NCBI GenBank assembly: GCA_951799445.1
Contig: OX637288.1
Location: 4,714,501-4,778,500 of the forward strand
DNA: 64,000 nt
Reading direction: 5' to 3'
Source of the DNA: Pseudisothecium myosuroides
Taxonomy: Eukaryota > Streptophyta > Bryopsida > Hypnales > Lembophyllaceae
Below the pieces are notes generated by a model. The model did no database searches, was not told the DNA's origin, and saw only the letters and a program-made list of their open reading frames with translations. Position 1 is the first letter of the stretch. Each line of letters begins with the position of its first letter. Both the position numbers and the translations under genes were made by a program. Positions 11,867 through 25,429 of the stretch are shown one piece after another.

Positions 11867-14800
11867 GGTAGACCACCCCATTCTAGTCCAAACTCCTATT
11901 CTAGGACATCTAGAAAAAAGCCCCATTCCAAGTTGTTCGTATTGAAATACAAAAAATACAATTGAAGGAGAAAATTGCTTGCTTTAGGAAGCTAATTGTA
12001 CCAAATGAAGATAACATGTGTTTGGAATGGGCAAAATCTACACTGACCTCAATTACACACTATCATCAATTTACTTTGAATTAGCCTCAAGTCAATGCAA
12101 ATTAGTTTATTTAGGCACTAGAAGTATGCAGTTGATATTGAGGTCATTATGGACTAGATTAGGCATGTGTTCAGTGGGGCATGGGTTGATATAATCCCTA
12201 TTGAAGAGCTATTTTCTTGACGCTAATAGGTATGTCTACATGCTTTCATGGGAAGTCCAAGGCAGCACACTTTTGTAAATTTAAAAAAAAATCAAATGAA
12301 GTCCGAAAATTATTTTTTCAATTGTAACATTGTTTCTTATTGCTTGTTTACCACTGAAATTTATTCCCAAATTTTTCAGATAGCAGTAGCGTACTGCAGT
12401 ACTCAATTTCTGCCTGTAATGGGACACTATACCACATGAACAACTGTTGTTCATACACCCTAGCCTACCTTCATTGTTGGAAGGTGTTGACTTCTGTAAT
12501 GACGGTGACCCTCTTCTCCCATGACCTCATCAAAATGTCCATGAAATTTCACCACCTACAGTAATACACCTATTTGTAGCTCCATAAACTTGGACTCAAA
12601 TTTGGAGACTGCAAAATCTTCCCTCTTTTGCAAGATTTTCAAAACTTTCATGTCAAATCGCAGATACTTTCTCACTGGAGGTGAACCAATCCTCGTCCAG
12701 CCAGTTCTAGATGCCTACAACTGTGAAGTCGACTTCACTTAAGAAAATATAATTTTATTACCCAGGTACATGGATTGAGTAGGTGACTGCGATTGAGTTT
12801 TGGCCTCCCATCTCATCGGCATTGTACCTACTCTTGCTGTTATTTACTCCAGAGGTTAAGTACGCACAAGGGTGTGGGGGTGTTGAGGCTAGTACCAGTC
12901 TATCATGACTCCTTAAGCTTATTTCATGTATAATAATCTGCTCATCATACAGATTACATCATACTTTAGTGCTCGCCTAACCTCCCCAGCTACTTGTGGT
13001 TACAACCAACGTACAATAAGCAATGTACTGTACTGTACAGTAGAGAGTGGTTAATGTTATTCCAAAACCAAGAATATGATCCAAGCCACCACCACCATCA
13101 CAAACCTCATGGACTGACTTTCATTCAATATACACCTACTGGCAGGCTTTGCTCTACACCCACATTCCACAATACTACTGCTTCTACTGCGACACCATCA
13201 TCATCATCATCATCATCCAACTTAGTCAGAGTAACTGATTCACAGTATGAAAAAGCTCTGCCATATCATGAGTCTGCAGGCAGCGATTTGTTGATTGGTC
13301 CTCAACTCCTGGCCAACCCAGGCGCAAAAAAAAGATTAAAATCTTTGCCCTTGCAAATTTTGGGGATTGGAGTTGGATTTTGCGGGTAAGGGAAGGTACA
13401 AGAAAGAGAAAAAGGGAGTGCAAGTTTTTTTCTGGAAAAGCTTCAAGTGGGAGGGTGGCGATTGGAGGTTGCAATGCTTGCGCATGTGAATGGGCAGAGC
13501 TGCCTGAGCCCCAGATCATACCATGGCCAGGTTGATATATGGATACTAGCTGTGTGCAGAGAAAGCTATGCTTCAGTCGCTGTGATCATGCTAACGTACC
13601 GGCAGGTCGGTGTGATCGATTGACAATCGCTACCTTGTTTGCCAGAATCCGCATACATCTTCTTCTTCGCTAGGCAAGTGTGCGAGGCTGGAGGATTCAA
13701 ATGCTTCACACACGTGAGGGGAGAGAAACCAGCAAGCTTGCAAGCGTCGAAGCGAGGCTGAATTTATTAGTGTTCAAAGCATCATTCGAGCGTGTGTGTC
13801 TGTGTGTGTGTGGGTTTGTTTTTGCGAGTGTGTGAGGAGTCTATCCTGCAGCACGGACCAGAGCCGCATGGGCGAACCTGGATTGCAACTATACTCATGA
13901 GTCTTGGGAGTCTTGACCAGTCCCATTAATTAATAACTCTGAGGAGGAGGATTTCTTAAGTGACCGCGCGCCGCGAGAGAGAGACAGAAAGTGACCTCTT
14001 TCCCGAAAGTCTGTCAGTTGAACATTCTTCCATCTTGCTAGCTGCACTCAAGAATTGCTTGCTACATTGTCCGTGCATAACTCTTTCTCCATTTGAAACT
14101 AGCAGTCCGAGGTGAGGGTTAAAGATCCACTGAAAGCTAGGTTCAGAGCTAGATCGAAGTCTGTTAGCTCCAAGTGTGAGCTTAGCAATTCCATCCCACA
14201 GTCGGAGGCAAGGATTAATTATCAGGATGAGGAAAACGAGCAAGCGCGTTTTTTGCAACTTCTTGTGGGAAGGAGGGAGCTTTACCCACCTTGGAACCCA
14301 TTAGAGACGCCGATTCATTCAAGGATTAAATTAAGGATTTTTGAGCTGCAGCGCTGATAACTGTGTCCATAGCCGACAACCTTCGTAGTCTGTCTGTCTA
14401 TAGGTCCAGCTAATTCATGCAATTCAGTGGGCCGGTAGCTATATAGGGTAATCCATGATTCCATGACACTAAACCCGTGAAGTGTCAGTTTTCTTTCCGT
14501 AGTCATATGACGCAGTCTATCATCACTGTTCTATGCTCGACTTGTTGCATGCTCTGTACTGTAAACCACACTAGTTTAATTTGTCTATGAGCTGGCAATG
14601 AATGAGACGACATTTTTGTTGAGGAGTTTTGAGCTGAAGGGGTGATGATTTGATTGACGGGAGCTTGGGCCTGCACCAGAAGCATGACTTGAGTCAAAAC
14701 ACATGCTAGACCTAGCAATTTTATTGTTGTAGTAGCTAAAAATTTGAGAAAGAATTGAGTATTGGACTCTGACCTAGCTTCTCCCCGAGAGAAAGGAAAA

Positions 14801-15170
14801 AAATCATTTCAGAGACTTGTCATTCATTTTGTAGGGACCCCAACATCTGTGTTCCAGGACGCTTTCCCTAGAGACAGGAACACCTTCAGTTGTCCGTTAC
14901 CTACAAGTTCTCTCTCCATGTGCTTCACAATCCTGAGGGTTGCTTCCATGCGGTTCTTGAGAGCTTGATTGTCAATGATTTTTTTGTGGAGTTCAATCGA
15001 ATTTCTGTAGTTCTGGGTTGCAAGGAGAGAGAAGAAATTTGCAGAAGTGACAAGAGTGAGGAAGCGACTTAAGTTGGTGTGAATGATACATTCTTCAGTT
15101 GATGTATACAAGAGTGAGGTGGTGAAAATCTTAGTGGGTTGAATTTTCTCCAAAGCTTAAAACGATCAGA
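11867..15170. other. Upstream region of the receptor kinase gene
   Basis: About 3.3 kb without a supported gene. GC content rises from about 13 kb towards the receptor kinase start. Simple repeats occur: CAC/CAT trinucleotides near 13087-13102, an ATC-type run at about 13195-13217, and a GT-rich run at about 13793-13820. Open frames of 60-130 codons on both strands are low-complexity and mutually overlapping. Promoter and 5' leader of the kinase gene probably lie here, but I cannot fix a transcription start. Confidence 0.35.
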
Positions 15171-18100
15171 ATGGCGAAGGGGATTGAAGGAACGCTTGTT
15201 TTCTCTATTCAAGTGATCACCATCAGTTTGATGTTCTGCTCGCAACTGTCCAACTCAGTCCCAATTTATGATGAGAGTCAAGCTCTTGTGGCACTGAAGG
15301 CGAGCATGATCGACCCGTTATTGCACCTTGCCGACTGGAAAGTGAACAGCAGCAGCTCTTCGTCACCGTGCTCGTGGACTGGTGTGGCTTGTGATAATTC
15401 GTCCTCCGTTGTCAGCTTGAGGTTGTCCAACATGAATCTCTCTGGGGTAGTGTCTGCCGAGTTGGGCAATTTGAAGCACCTGGTGAACGTGTCCCTGGAT
15501 CGCAACAACTTCACAGAGAAACTCCCTGCTGAGATTGTGAAGCTCTCTCAATTGCAATATTTGAATGTTTCCAACAACAACTTCAGTAGTGACCTTCCCT
15601 CGAACTTCTCCCAGCTTCAGCTCCTTCAGGTAAGTAATTGGACACCATTTCTGGACATGAGTTTCTCCACACTATTGTTCTAGTGGCAATTTCCTCTGTG
15701 ACACACTATGTCAAGGGTCACACCCTCTCAGTCTGAAAGTTTGAAATGGACTTACTGCAGGTACTGGATTGCTTTAACAACTTCTTCTCAGGCCCCTTGC
15801 CACCTGACTTATGGAAAATTTCGACCCTCCAGCACGTAAGCCTGGGAGGAAACTACTTCGATGGCAGCATACCCCTTGAGTATGGAAGATTTCCCAATCT
15901 CAAGTACTTGGGTGTCAATGGCAACTCCCTAACAGGCGCCATTCCTGCTGAGCTTGGTAACCTTACAGGTAACGCCCTTTACATCTTCACCGGGGCTTCG
16001 ATTAAGCCCCTTATCCCGCAACGAATGTCGACTTCGTGATGGTATCATTTTGAATAGATGGAACCTTACAGCATGGAAAATGTTAATTGATTTTTGTCCA
16101 ATATTCTGCAAATGGTCACTCAAACCTCTTTGATACTCATACCACCTGGTATCCGGCTCAACTTTTTCACATATAGGTCAATGCGTGACAAGTATGCTAC
16201 ATTCAATGACGGTGTGGCAAGTATGCAGGATATTCTAGAATGTCTTGTCAAAGAAGGTCGTAACAAAACGGTTGGAGTGTAACTAATATTGACTCGATCA
16301 TGCATAACCTCTTGCATCTCACATGTTTTGGCAGAGCTACAAGAGCTTTACATGGGATACTTCAACAACTTCAGTTCGATCATCCCGGCCACTCTTGGCA
16401 ACCTCACAAACTTGGTGCGCCTTGACATGGCTAATTGTGGCTTGGTTGGATCAATCCCACCTGAACTAGGAAACCTGGTGCAACTGGATACCATGTTTTT
16501 GATGTTGAATGAGCTTGCGGGACCAATACCACCAGAACTTGGGAACCTTGTCAGCCTCAAGTCGCTAGACCTCTCGTACAATAAACTCACTGGCGTTCTA
16601 CCCAGCACCCTGGTCTATCTCCAGAAGCTTGAGCTCATGAGCTTGATGAGCAATCTCATCGTGGGCACCATTCCTGATTTTCTCAGCTATCTTCCGAATC
16701 TGGAGGTCAGTGTACATACATCTTTCTGAACCCTCCAATGTTTTTCTCGTCTGGAGATTTTCCGGAAGACATTATTTTAGAGTATCTGGATGCATTGTAG
16801 AGAATAGCATATCAAGCAGCTATGTATGCTATGAGAGACTCTGTTCCTGTATCACAGGTTCGCTTTTTGAGTAGCAACCTACTTGTACTTCCTCACACTC
16901 ACTATAAAATCGCATTCACTTTAAAATCACATTCACTACATTGTAGCAATTTCTGAAGGCAAGGTCTCCTCCTAGTCTTAAGGCCAGAGACAACAATGTG
17001 TAAACCAAGACTGTTATGTGGGCCTGATTTTCACTATTGCGACGCCCTTGATGAAACATCGCTATTGGGGAACATGTCCTGTTCCTCTTGGGGAGTCCTG
17101 CAAACTTTGTCAGTTCTAGCCAAGTTGGGTGGGCATCTTCACAGAACTAGGACATGATTTCTCCTAGAGCATGTTGCTGAAAATGCAAAACATTCAACAC
17201 TGGGATGTTGTTTCAACCTCTTGGTTGGGCGAAAAACACTCCAATAGTTTTTTTTTATTAATGTTGTTTCAACAGGGGATGGAACTAGTCTTTGTTTTTT
17301 CGGTTATTCTTCACTTTCAGCATTTAATTCACTCAAGTGTGCTCGTGGTCCTCCAGGTCTTATACTTGTGGAAGAACCAGCTGACAGGGTCCATCCCCGA
17401 AAATCTGGGGCAGAACATGAACCTCACTCTCCTGGACCTCTCCTCCAATTCGCTCAACGGCACCATTCCTTCCGACCTCTGTGCAGGAAAGAAGCTGCAA
17501 TGGTTAATCCTGTTGGAGAATGAGCTCACGGGACCGATTCCCGAGAGCTTAGGACACTGCGAGAGCCTCACCAAAGTGCGACTCGGTGGAAACATGCTGA
17601 ATGGATCGATTCCGCCGGGACTGCTGAGCCTTCCCAAGCTCGCCATGGTGGAGATTCAAAACAACCAAGTCACGGGCGCTATTCCGTCGGAGATCATCGA
17701 TGCGCCCTTGCTGAGCTACCTCGACTTCTCCAACAACAATCTCAGTAGCAGAATTCCGGAAAGCATCGGCAACCTTCCCAGCATTATGTCTTTCTTCATC
17801 GCCGAGAACCACTTCTCGGGACCCATTCCGCCTCAGATCTGCGACATGCCCAACCTCAACAAGCTGGACTTGAGTGGGAACGAATTTTCAGGTCAGATGG
17901 GCCTTAAAATCTGTGCTAAACACATTTCTTTCCCCTTGAACTTGCAGCAGAGCACTAGTGCAAACCCTTCCCTGTTGAAACCACACTAAAACTACAACAT
18001 TGGGCTGTCGCTTCAACCAACTGGGAGGTTGAAACCACATTCCATTGTTGAATTTTTTCCCCCTCATCATGGTATTGTTTCAAAATGTTTTTTTGCACTA

Positions 18101-21100
18101 AGGTAGAGGATATGGAAACCTAATCCCGTCCCCTATACTGACCCCTACTAGCAACATCAACTCATATAGTTGGTTGGCCTTCAATTCAGTAAAGGCTGGG
18201 GGTGTACGCATGACTTGGCTAAACCTCTGTGGCCACTGAACTTTGAATCAAGGAAATAGGGTTATCTACTGTGGTCACTTCAATGGTGATCTACAACATC
18301 TCACTTTGTCTGATTGCACAAGAAATTCATAAATTGAGTGAGAAAAATTGACCTACAGAGAGTTTCGCTCTGAACCTCTCAACAGCTATGCACTTCTTAG
18401 TCTTCCGAAAAAATTACTTCTTCACATTGATTTGAATGCTGAAGTGACGCAACAGAATCCTCTAACGAGAGAATATTTCTCTCATGGGTCTTCTTTGTGC
18501 TTCCACTTGATGTTTGTACTGATATACAATCTTTGTGTCGTGTGTGCTATCAGGAAGCATCCCGGCAGAGATCGCCAATTGCAAAAAACTGGGGCTATTA
18601 GACGTGAGTCACAACAGTTTGACAGGAGGTATCCCTCCCCAAATGCAGTACATTCCAGACCTCTATTTCCTGAACCTGTCCCACAACGGGCTCTCGGGGC
18701 CTATTCCCTCGCAATTCGCCGCCCTGACCACACTGAGCATGTTCGACTTCTCCTTCAACAACCTCTCGGGTCCCATTCCCCTGTTCGACTCGTACAACGC
18801 CTCGGAGTTTGAGGGGAACCCGCTGTTGTGTGGAAATCTGCTGCCACGGGCCTGTCCCAATGCCACCCTTGCTCGCCATCATCTCAAAGGAGGGAACGCC
18901 AACCTCCTGGCCTGGCTGGTTGGGACCATGTTCTCGACCGCCTTGATCGTTCTCTTGGTTGGCGTGTGCTGCTTTTTTCGCAGATACCGGTGCCACATTT
19001 ACAACTTTTTCCACCGAGAGTCCATCACCAGGCCTTGGAAATTGACTGCGTTTCAGCGTTTGGACTTCTCAGCTAGCGAGGTATACAATGCACACACTAC
19101 CTGTGTACTCTGAATATTTATTGGATATAACGTCCTGAATGTGGTAAGCTATGGCTTGTAGCAGGTGCATGTCTCACCGAGTCCGGACATGAACCTGCCA
19201 CACGCCGTAGCACACGGCATACGTAAAGAACTCCAGAAACAGCACCATTATGTTCTGAGTGATGCTTACCAAGCATGACTCTTCACTCACAAGATTGATG
19301 ACAGTGATATTAAGAATGTCAGCCCCACTTACGCAGTCGGATATGGTGTAACTGTAAGCCTCAAGTGCTTCGTTGTGCAATTGCTACACAAAATGCTATC
19401 CAGCATAGCCATCGTCGAAACTATCAATAAATGTAGTACAAAGCGAATGAAGTTGTTCCGCATATGTTCTTGAAGAAAGTGGAAGTGGTTATTTCAATTT
19501 TTTTGCAAAATCAAAACGGTTGAAGTTGAGTGTTTTAGATCGAACCCATGCTCCCATTTCATGCCAGGTGTTGGACTGCTTGGATGAAGACAACATCATT
19601 GGACGGGGCGGTGCCGGAACTGTATACAAGGGGGTGATGTCGAGTGGAGAAATAGTGGCCGTCAAGAGACTGGCAGGAGAAGGCAAGGGCGCCTCACACG
19701 ACCACGGATTCTCAGCCGAGATTCAAACATTGGGCAAAATTCGCCACCGCAATATAGTGCGGCTCTTGGGCTGCTGCTCCAACCATGAGACCAACCTCTT
19801 AGTTTACGAGTACATGCCCAATGGCAGCCTTGGGGAGCTTCTGCACAGTAAAGACTCTCAAGCTGTCAACCTGGACTGGGAGACAAGGTGCCAATTCGCT
19901 AGCATTAACCACTCAGCTGGCTCAATTTCTGTCGTTCTTCTTTAATACCATGGCTTGATTTTAGCTCCTGAAGGACCAGCATCATGATTACTGTGTATGA
20001 GCTGAAAAACATAGAGTATTCAAGACGTAAATATAAGACTTATTAAAGGCTGTTTAACTGATAGCTGTGTGATAGAAATGACTTGCTGGTATGCAAAACG
20101 TCAGCAAAACTGGACCTGCTAGGAAGTGAGATGGTGGCGGGCCTTTAGTAAGTAGCCTCTTAATGTGTGAAAATTTGGTGTTGGCAGATACAACATAGCA
20201 ACCCAAGCTGCACATGGTCTATGCTACTTGCATCACGACTGTTCTCCATTAATAGTGCACCGAGATGTCAAGTCCAACAATATTCTCCTGGACTCCACTT
20301 TCCACGCTCATGTTGCGGACTTTGGCCTTGCCAAGCTGTTCCAAGACACTGACAAAACAGAATCCATGTCCTCCGTTGCTGGCTCCTATGGCTACATTGC
20401 TCCTGGTAAAGCTTCAGCTGGAACAAAAGGCCCATTTCTTGTCCGCGCTGGCTCTCTCTTCCTTTTGCTGCGTTTTTCCTCACCTATTATGAAATTTTCT
20501 GATGGTTAGTCTGCGCTAGCACATGGCAGTGAAGATCTTTCAGAAATTAGAGTGATTTTAAACATTTGTACAGTACTATGGCGAACACTAATTCAAAACT
20601 GTAAATTCTGGCAGAGTATGCCTACACATTGAAGGTGAATGAGAAGAGCGATATCTACAGCTTTGGGGTGGTTCTCATGGAGCTTCTTACTGGCAAGAGA
20701 CCAATTCAAGCCGAGTTTGGTGATGGGGTTGATATTGTGCAATGGGTTCGGCGAAAAATCCAAACAAAGGATGGGATTCTGGATCTCTTGGACCCAAGAA
20801 TGGGAGGTGTCACGGGTGTACCCCTCCAAGTAAGGCAACTGAGTCATTTCACCTTCTTCACGTACATTAGGGCAGGCAGTCCACACAAATCGACATGGTT
20901 GCTCAAATTGACTCTATCAGCAACAGTTAATTATTTGAGAGATGAAATGTTTAGCACTTAAAGGATAGAGATAATTTAAGGAATTCAGTTGGAGTCACAG
21001 TAAGTTTCCTTGAGCTAGGTGAGTTTTGAACTTTATCCCTATTCCTTGCAATCCATCCCTATTACTTTGTCATACAAATTTCTTCATCTCCAATGCTTGG

Positions 21101-21500
21101 TTTCCATTTGGGTCATTGAGAGCACCTGCTGGAGGACTCTGAGGAGGCCATGTACCCCGTTCATTGACATAGGGGAGTTGGGGAGGGTACAATTGTGACT
21201 ACCCTCATTGTTATCAACACTAGTTCCAATGTCACGCAATTTAACTTCTTTTAACCGATCCCTGATCGTTGTGTGGCAATTGCTCAGGAGGTCATGCTGG
21301 TCCTGAGAGTGGCGCTGTTGTGCTCCAGTGACTTGCCTGTGGATCGGCCAACGATGCGAGATGTGGTGCAGATGCTAGCGGACGTGAAACCGAAGAGGGC
21401 AAAACACAGCCCTGGGGACTCTCGTGAGCTGTCGGCGCTTGTGGACATCAAGGATGAGGAACTAATTCATCAGGTTCTTGTGTGCGTAATTAGTCCGTAA
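15171..21500 (+). CDS. CLAVATA1/BAM-type LRR receptor-like kinase
   Basis: Nine exons joined at GT-AG sites give 1021 residues: 15171-15629, 15761-15968, 16335-16705, 17357-17891, 18554-19080, 19568-19887, 20188-20405, 20615-20829, 21288-21500. Every junction keeps frame and restores family sequence (for example GNLT|ELQELY, LDWETR|YNIATQ and GYIAP|EYAYTLK). Order: signal peptide (about 1-29), LRR N-cap with a Cys pair in [11 protein letters not shown], about 20 plant-type LRRs, a membrane span (about 643-666), a basic stop-transfer and a kinase domain (about 707-1000). Catalytic residues are present: glycine loop GRGGAG (712-717), Lys733, HRD with Asp833, and DFG with Asp851, so it should be an active RD kinase. 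[11 protein letters not shown] and [13 protein letters not shown] match the CLV1/BAM clade, whose known members bind CLE peptides. The ligand is inference. The last residues ([12 protein letters not shown]) may change if a further short exon exists. Confidence 0.9.
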
Positions 21501-22091
21501 TGGCTGGAATTAATCACCAGTTCAAGATTATATTTCGACATGAGACCGGCTAAGGCCCTGTGAGGAGCCACCCTGTCTTTAGATCAGTGCTGCAATCCTC
21601 ACGTGTACAGTAGTAGACAGTAGGAATTACAACCATTAGAGCTGTGATAGACTGACAGTCACCACATTTTTGGTCCGGGTTTAGGACTCTGTCCTGGTCC
21701 CCAAAGTCCCAAACACACTTAATAAGACAGTTGGGTTGTTGTCTCGGCAGGAGCTCCACTCTTAATTTGCAAGTGTTGTCGCAGATACTGCACGCACACA
21801 ACAAATGTTGACTTTCCATCAGATCACCGGATTATAGCACACTCAACCGTCTCTAATGACACCTTTGTAATTGCAGTTTCTCTGTATATTGTGAGGAACC
21901 ATGTTGTGAGCACACCTGCAAGGGGCCCAGTTGTCCCCGAAGCAGCGTCATTAGCTAGAGGGGGTTGAATGTATTGCAGATTCCCTATGAAACCGGAATA
22001 TCATCAACGCTGAATGCAACACTTATAAGACATGGCAGCATACATTCTCACCCCAAAACATCCCCATCGTTGGAGCCATTTGCAGCACAGA

Positions 22092-22245
22092 CACAAGGAG
22101 ATTATTTCAGTTTACTACTATAATTATTGCAGTAAACTACGTACCTTTACCACTTTCAAAGTGGTAAACACACTACCATTACCACTTTCAAAGTGGTAAA
22201 CTCTATTACATTTCCATGATGGTAAACTGAAATAATCTCCTTGTG
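22092..22245. mobile_element. Small MITE, perfect 24-bp terminal inverted repeats
   Basis: A 154-bp element whose first 24 bases (beginning CACAAGGAGATTATTTCAG) are an exact inverted copy of its last 24 (22222-22245). The trinucleotide AGA flanks both sides (22089-22091 and 22246-22248). Inside are two tandem copies of a smaller palindrome, TACCACTTTCAAAGTGGTA. CACAA ends and a 3-bp duplication would suit a CACTA or PIF/Harbinger derivative. It lies about 590 bp past the kinase stop codon and may fall in or near its 3' end. Confidence 0.75.
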
Positions 22246-22249
22246 AGAG

Positions 22250-24290
22250 AAGATGAGGAGGAGAACGCAAAGCTTCGGAATGAGTTCCTGACATTCGCAA
22301 CGCCTGTGATCCTTCGTAGCTAAATATATGTGTCAGCAGCTGAGCAGCTCCTTCAGGCAAGGATTCGAAATTCTAACGGAGAAATCACTGTGCGAGGAAT
22401 TATATCGATCCGCAGGAAGGCTAACGTCGGTACGTGTAGCTTCTTCACAGACTAGAGAACGTGAAAGTTGAGCCTCGGTATTAACTTAGAGATAACGTGC
22501 TCAGCAACGGGAGTGGCGAGGGATGCTATTTCCACTTTCACGTACGTTTCATATCATCAAAGGAGCCCAACATGAGTTAACATGGGTCTGCTTAAGCAGA
22601 ATGGTGTCCTTCGTTTGTGACCCTTGATCCAATCCTTGAGCTTATGGTTTCTAAAATATAGGTTTCCAGAATGGGAGGAGATCGATCGACGAGGAAGGCG
22701 AAGTCCAAAGTACAGTTTGACGACCGTCAGAAGCAGCCCATTCAGTTCCGCTTCCGTCTCAAAGCGTCAAAGCGCGTCGATCGAGGAGACTTTGGCACCC
22801 ACCACTTCAACTTCTCAGATTTCTGCAAAGGGAGTCTTGTTTCTGCACAATAAGTGATTCCGAGGCCGAAGCTTCCATTATTTCTCTCTTCGTTGTGTAT
22901 CTCCGAACCAAACCTCCGGAGCGGCGTCAGCTCCTGCAAAGCGTGAACAACATTATGGACTCAGTTGAAGAGATGGGACCAAACATCGAACACCTAAGAG
23001 GAACCTTAAGAGTATATTAGTCCAATTACAGTATACACCTCAGATACCATAGCGTATGCCGAATGGCTATCGCCGGATGTGGCGCACTGGTTTGGACCAG
23101 GCTACGATATATTCTCGTGGAACCCGAAGCGTGAAGAAGATCTGTGATTAATTCTCTCCTGATTGTGAGAAGGTCTAGGGTTTCGATCCTCTGAAGGGCT
23201 GGAGGAAAAACATATATCGCGTGGAAGAATTCCACTCCCCGGATTGACGCACTGGTACGACCAAGTTCTGTGGATTGTGAACTGTGCATATGTTCTCGTG
23301 CTATGATTCTCGCTCTTTGAGAAACTCATCGTAGCACTCCATTATTGTACCCCCAGAATATCTCAACATCTGACATTCCTGAAACGAAATCGTTCATGCC
23401 TAGCCTGTTCGGGATTCCTGACTTCCTCTCGCTTGATTGAAGCTTCCGGCCTTCGGAACGATGAAAGATTTTCAATTACACCGAAATCCTGTTGCGTCAG
23501 AAGCTGCTTTGCAGTCCTCTAGCTCAGAAGGTTGACTTCCATTGCGCCGTGACGGGGACCACCACCAAAGCTTGAATTTTCGAGAATCTCCCCGAATACC
23601 CACGCACAGTCTCGACATACCTGATGTTCATGAGAATTGCATTGGAGCTCTGCAATGTTGATTGACCAAAACTCTACGTCTGCCGCGCCGAGTTTCGTCT
23701 GGCATTTTTCACCTCCATCCCTGCACAATCTTCTCACAAATCGTACCACCAAACTAGAGTGAAGACGCGAATAATCGCATTGCGGTGCGTCTCTAAAGCT
23801 CGCTCTTCAAAAATCAGGGCGATAATTGAAGAATAGGGCAATCCCCGCCCAAGACGGATTTAACGTTGAGCAACCTATGATCACCCAGATTTGCAATCTA
23901 GGTACTGTATCTTGTACAATGTGCTTATTGTTGCATTTTTTAGAGAAAGAATTAGTTGAGTGGAGTCATATTAATCCAACTAAGAACTGATATTGATATG
24001 AATTTTCAAACACTTTTGGTGTAAAAAGGACAAAACCATCTTGAAAAGGTTCAAGATCAATGACTAGCCACCCTAATCCCATTTGATGAGTGTTTTTAAA
24101 GCACAAGTTTAAAATTTTAGAAGCACCTCTTTTATTTCCTCAAGCTGCAACTTGTTTTGACAAGCATTTGTTTCCAAATAAGCCACATTTAATGAACCAC
24201 ATCTTAATCGTCTGTAAATCGATATGAACCTTATATCATTCTCTAACAATAGCATTCAAAGAAAATGTGTTATACACTTTGTAGAAATGG
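22250..24290. other. Intergenic, unassigned moderate-GC block
   Basis: From about 22.3 to 23.9 kb the base composition is close to that of the genes, with open frames of 60-87 codons on both strands. None shows a family motif or a plausible splice-joined product. A decayed gene, a long non-coding RNA or an old retroelement piece are all possible. After 23.9 kb the sequence turns AT-rich. Confidence 0.3.
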
Positions 24291-24294
24291 GTCA

Positions 24295-24490
24295 ATGATG
24301 GATGCAAATGGTAAGGTCCAGTAGATGTCAAAATTTAGTGACCCTAATAGCATTGGGTTGTTCTACCTTATGGCAAAAAATGATCCATTGAGGAGGGTGC
24401 AAATGATAAGCCGTCCAATAGATGTCAAAATTTGGTGACTAATAGCATTGGATTGTTCTACCTTATGGCAAAAAATGGTCCATTGAGGAG
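24295..24490. repeat. Tandem duplication, about 105-bp unit, two copies
   Basis: Two adjacent copies share GGTGCAAATG/GATGCAAATG, GTCCARTAGATGTCAAAATT, GCATTGGRTTGTTCTACCTT and ATGGCAAAAAATGRTCCATT. The second copy is slightly shorter. No coding content. Confidence 0.7.
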
Positions 24491-24680
24491 GATGGAGCCG
24501 GATGAAGAGGGCCATTTTTTTTTACCATAAATCCCTCTTGAGAGGGAATTGTCCAACATAAATCATAGACGGGAAATGCATAAACTATGACAATTGAGCA
24601 AATGTTGTGCATATCATCTGTTAGGGTAAATGAAAAATCTGTAATGCCTAGTTACGATGGTTTTTCCCACCAATAGATAC

Positions 24681-25022
24681 TACACATGTAGCTAATGTCA
24701 CTTCATAGATATCACTTCACATGGATTTATTATACAAATGTTACTTCACGTGCTTTTAAAATAAAATGTATCACTTCACATTGGTGTTTGTACCCTACAC
24801 ATTTAATTAATGTCACTTCATAGATGTCACTCCACATGGATTTATTATACAAATGTTACTTTGCATGCTTTTAAAATAAAATGTATCACTTCACATTGGT
24901 GTTTGTACCCTACACATGTAGTAAATGTCACTTCATAGATGTCACTCCACATGGATTTACTAAAAAATGTTACTTTGTATGCTTTTAAAATAAAATGTAT
25001 CACTTCACATTGGTGTTTGCAT
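24681..25022. repeat. Tandem repeat, about 115-bp unit, three copies
   Basis: Units start near 24681, 24796 and 24911, each opening TACACAT. Each contains AATGTCACTTCATAGAT, CACATGGATTTA, GCTTTTAAAATAAAATGTAT and CACTTCACATTGGTGTTTG. Similarity between units is high, so the array is fairly young. It ends about 95 bp before the left LTR of the retrotransposon. Confidence 0.8.
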
Positions 25023-25117
25023 GGTACAGTTTAGTAATTCTTGTGTTGTAATACACAACAATTTAATTTCTTAAAACTTTTAGAAATTCCATTAGATGAG
25101 ATTTTGGGCCCAAACAA

Positions 25118-25429
25118 TGTTACAAGTCCCTATCCGTTGTAACAGTTGGACTTGGACGGTTGGCTAGACTTGGCATAGCGGTTACGGTGGTTACAATAGA
25201 AGGTAGGATCCTTTCCTTGCTATGTAAGGCTTGTGTGGGGAGTTTATTCCTTATGCGGTATTTTATAATGTAACGGAATGATTCAATACACTGTGTGTGA
25301 AGTAGCTTGCATTGTGATGAATCCAGTTGATGTTTGTCTTGCATCTCAATGAGTTAGGAAGATGGGATTTAAAGGTTGTGTGATGAGATTCCGATCGGAG
25401 GATTGGTCATAGAATTGCCGATCATGACA
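25118..25429 (+). repeat. Left LTR
   Basis: 312 bp, TGTTACAAG at the start and GATCATGACA at the end. Compared with the right LTR I count four substitutions, all transitions, and one 6-bp length difference near 25157, where the right copy has an extra TTAGAC-type unit. A TATAATGTAACGG motif near 25266 could serve the promoter, but this is a guess. Confidence 0.95.

Noticed and set aside
12994..13389. 131-codon open frame (+) upstream of the receptor kinase
   Set aside because: Rich in His and Ser runs that come from trinucleotide repeats. There is no family motif and a frame on the other strand overlaps it.
24295..25022. Tandem repeats considered as a CRISPR-like array or centromeric satellite
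   Set aside because: Units are adjacent with no unique spacers, only two or three copies exist, and the setting is a plant nuclear genome.
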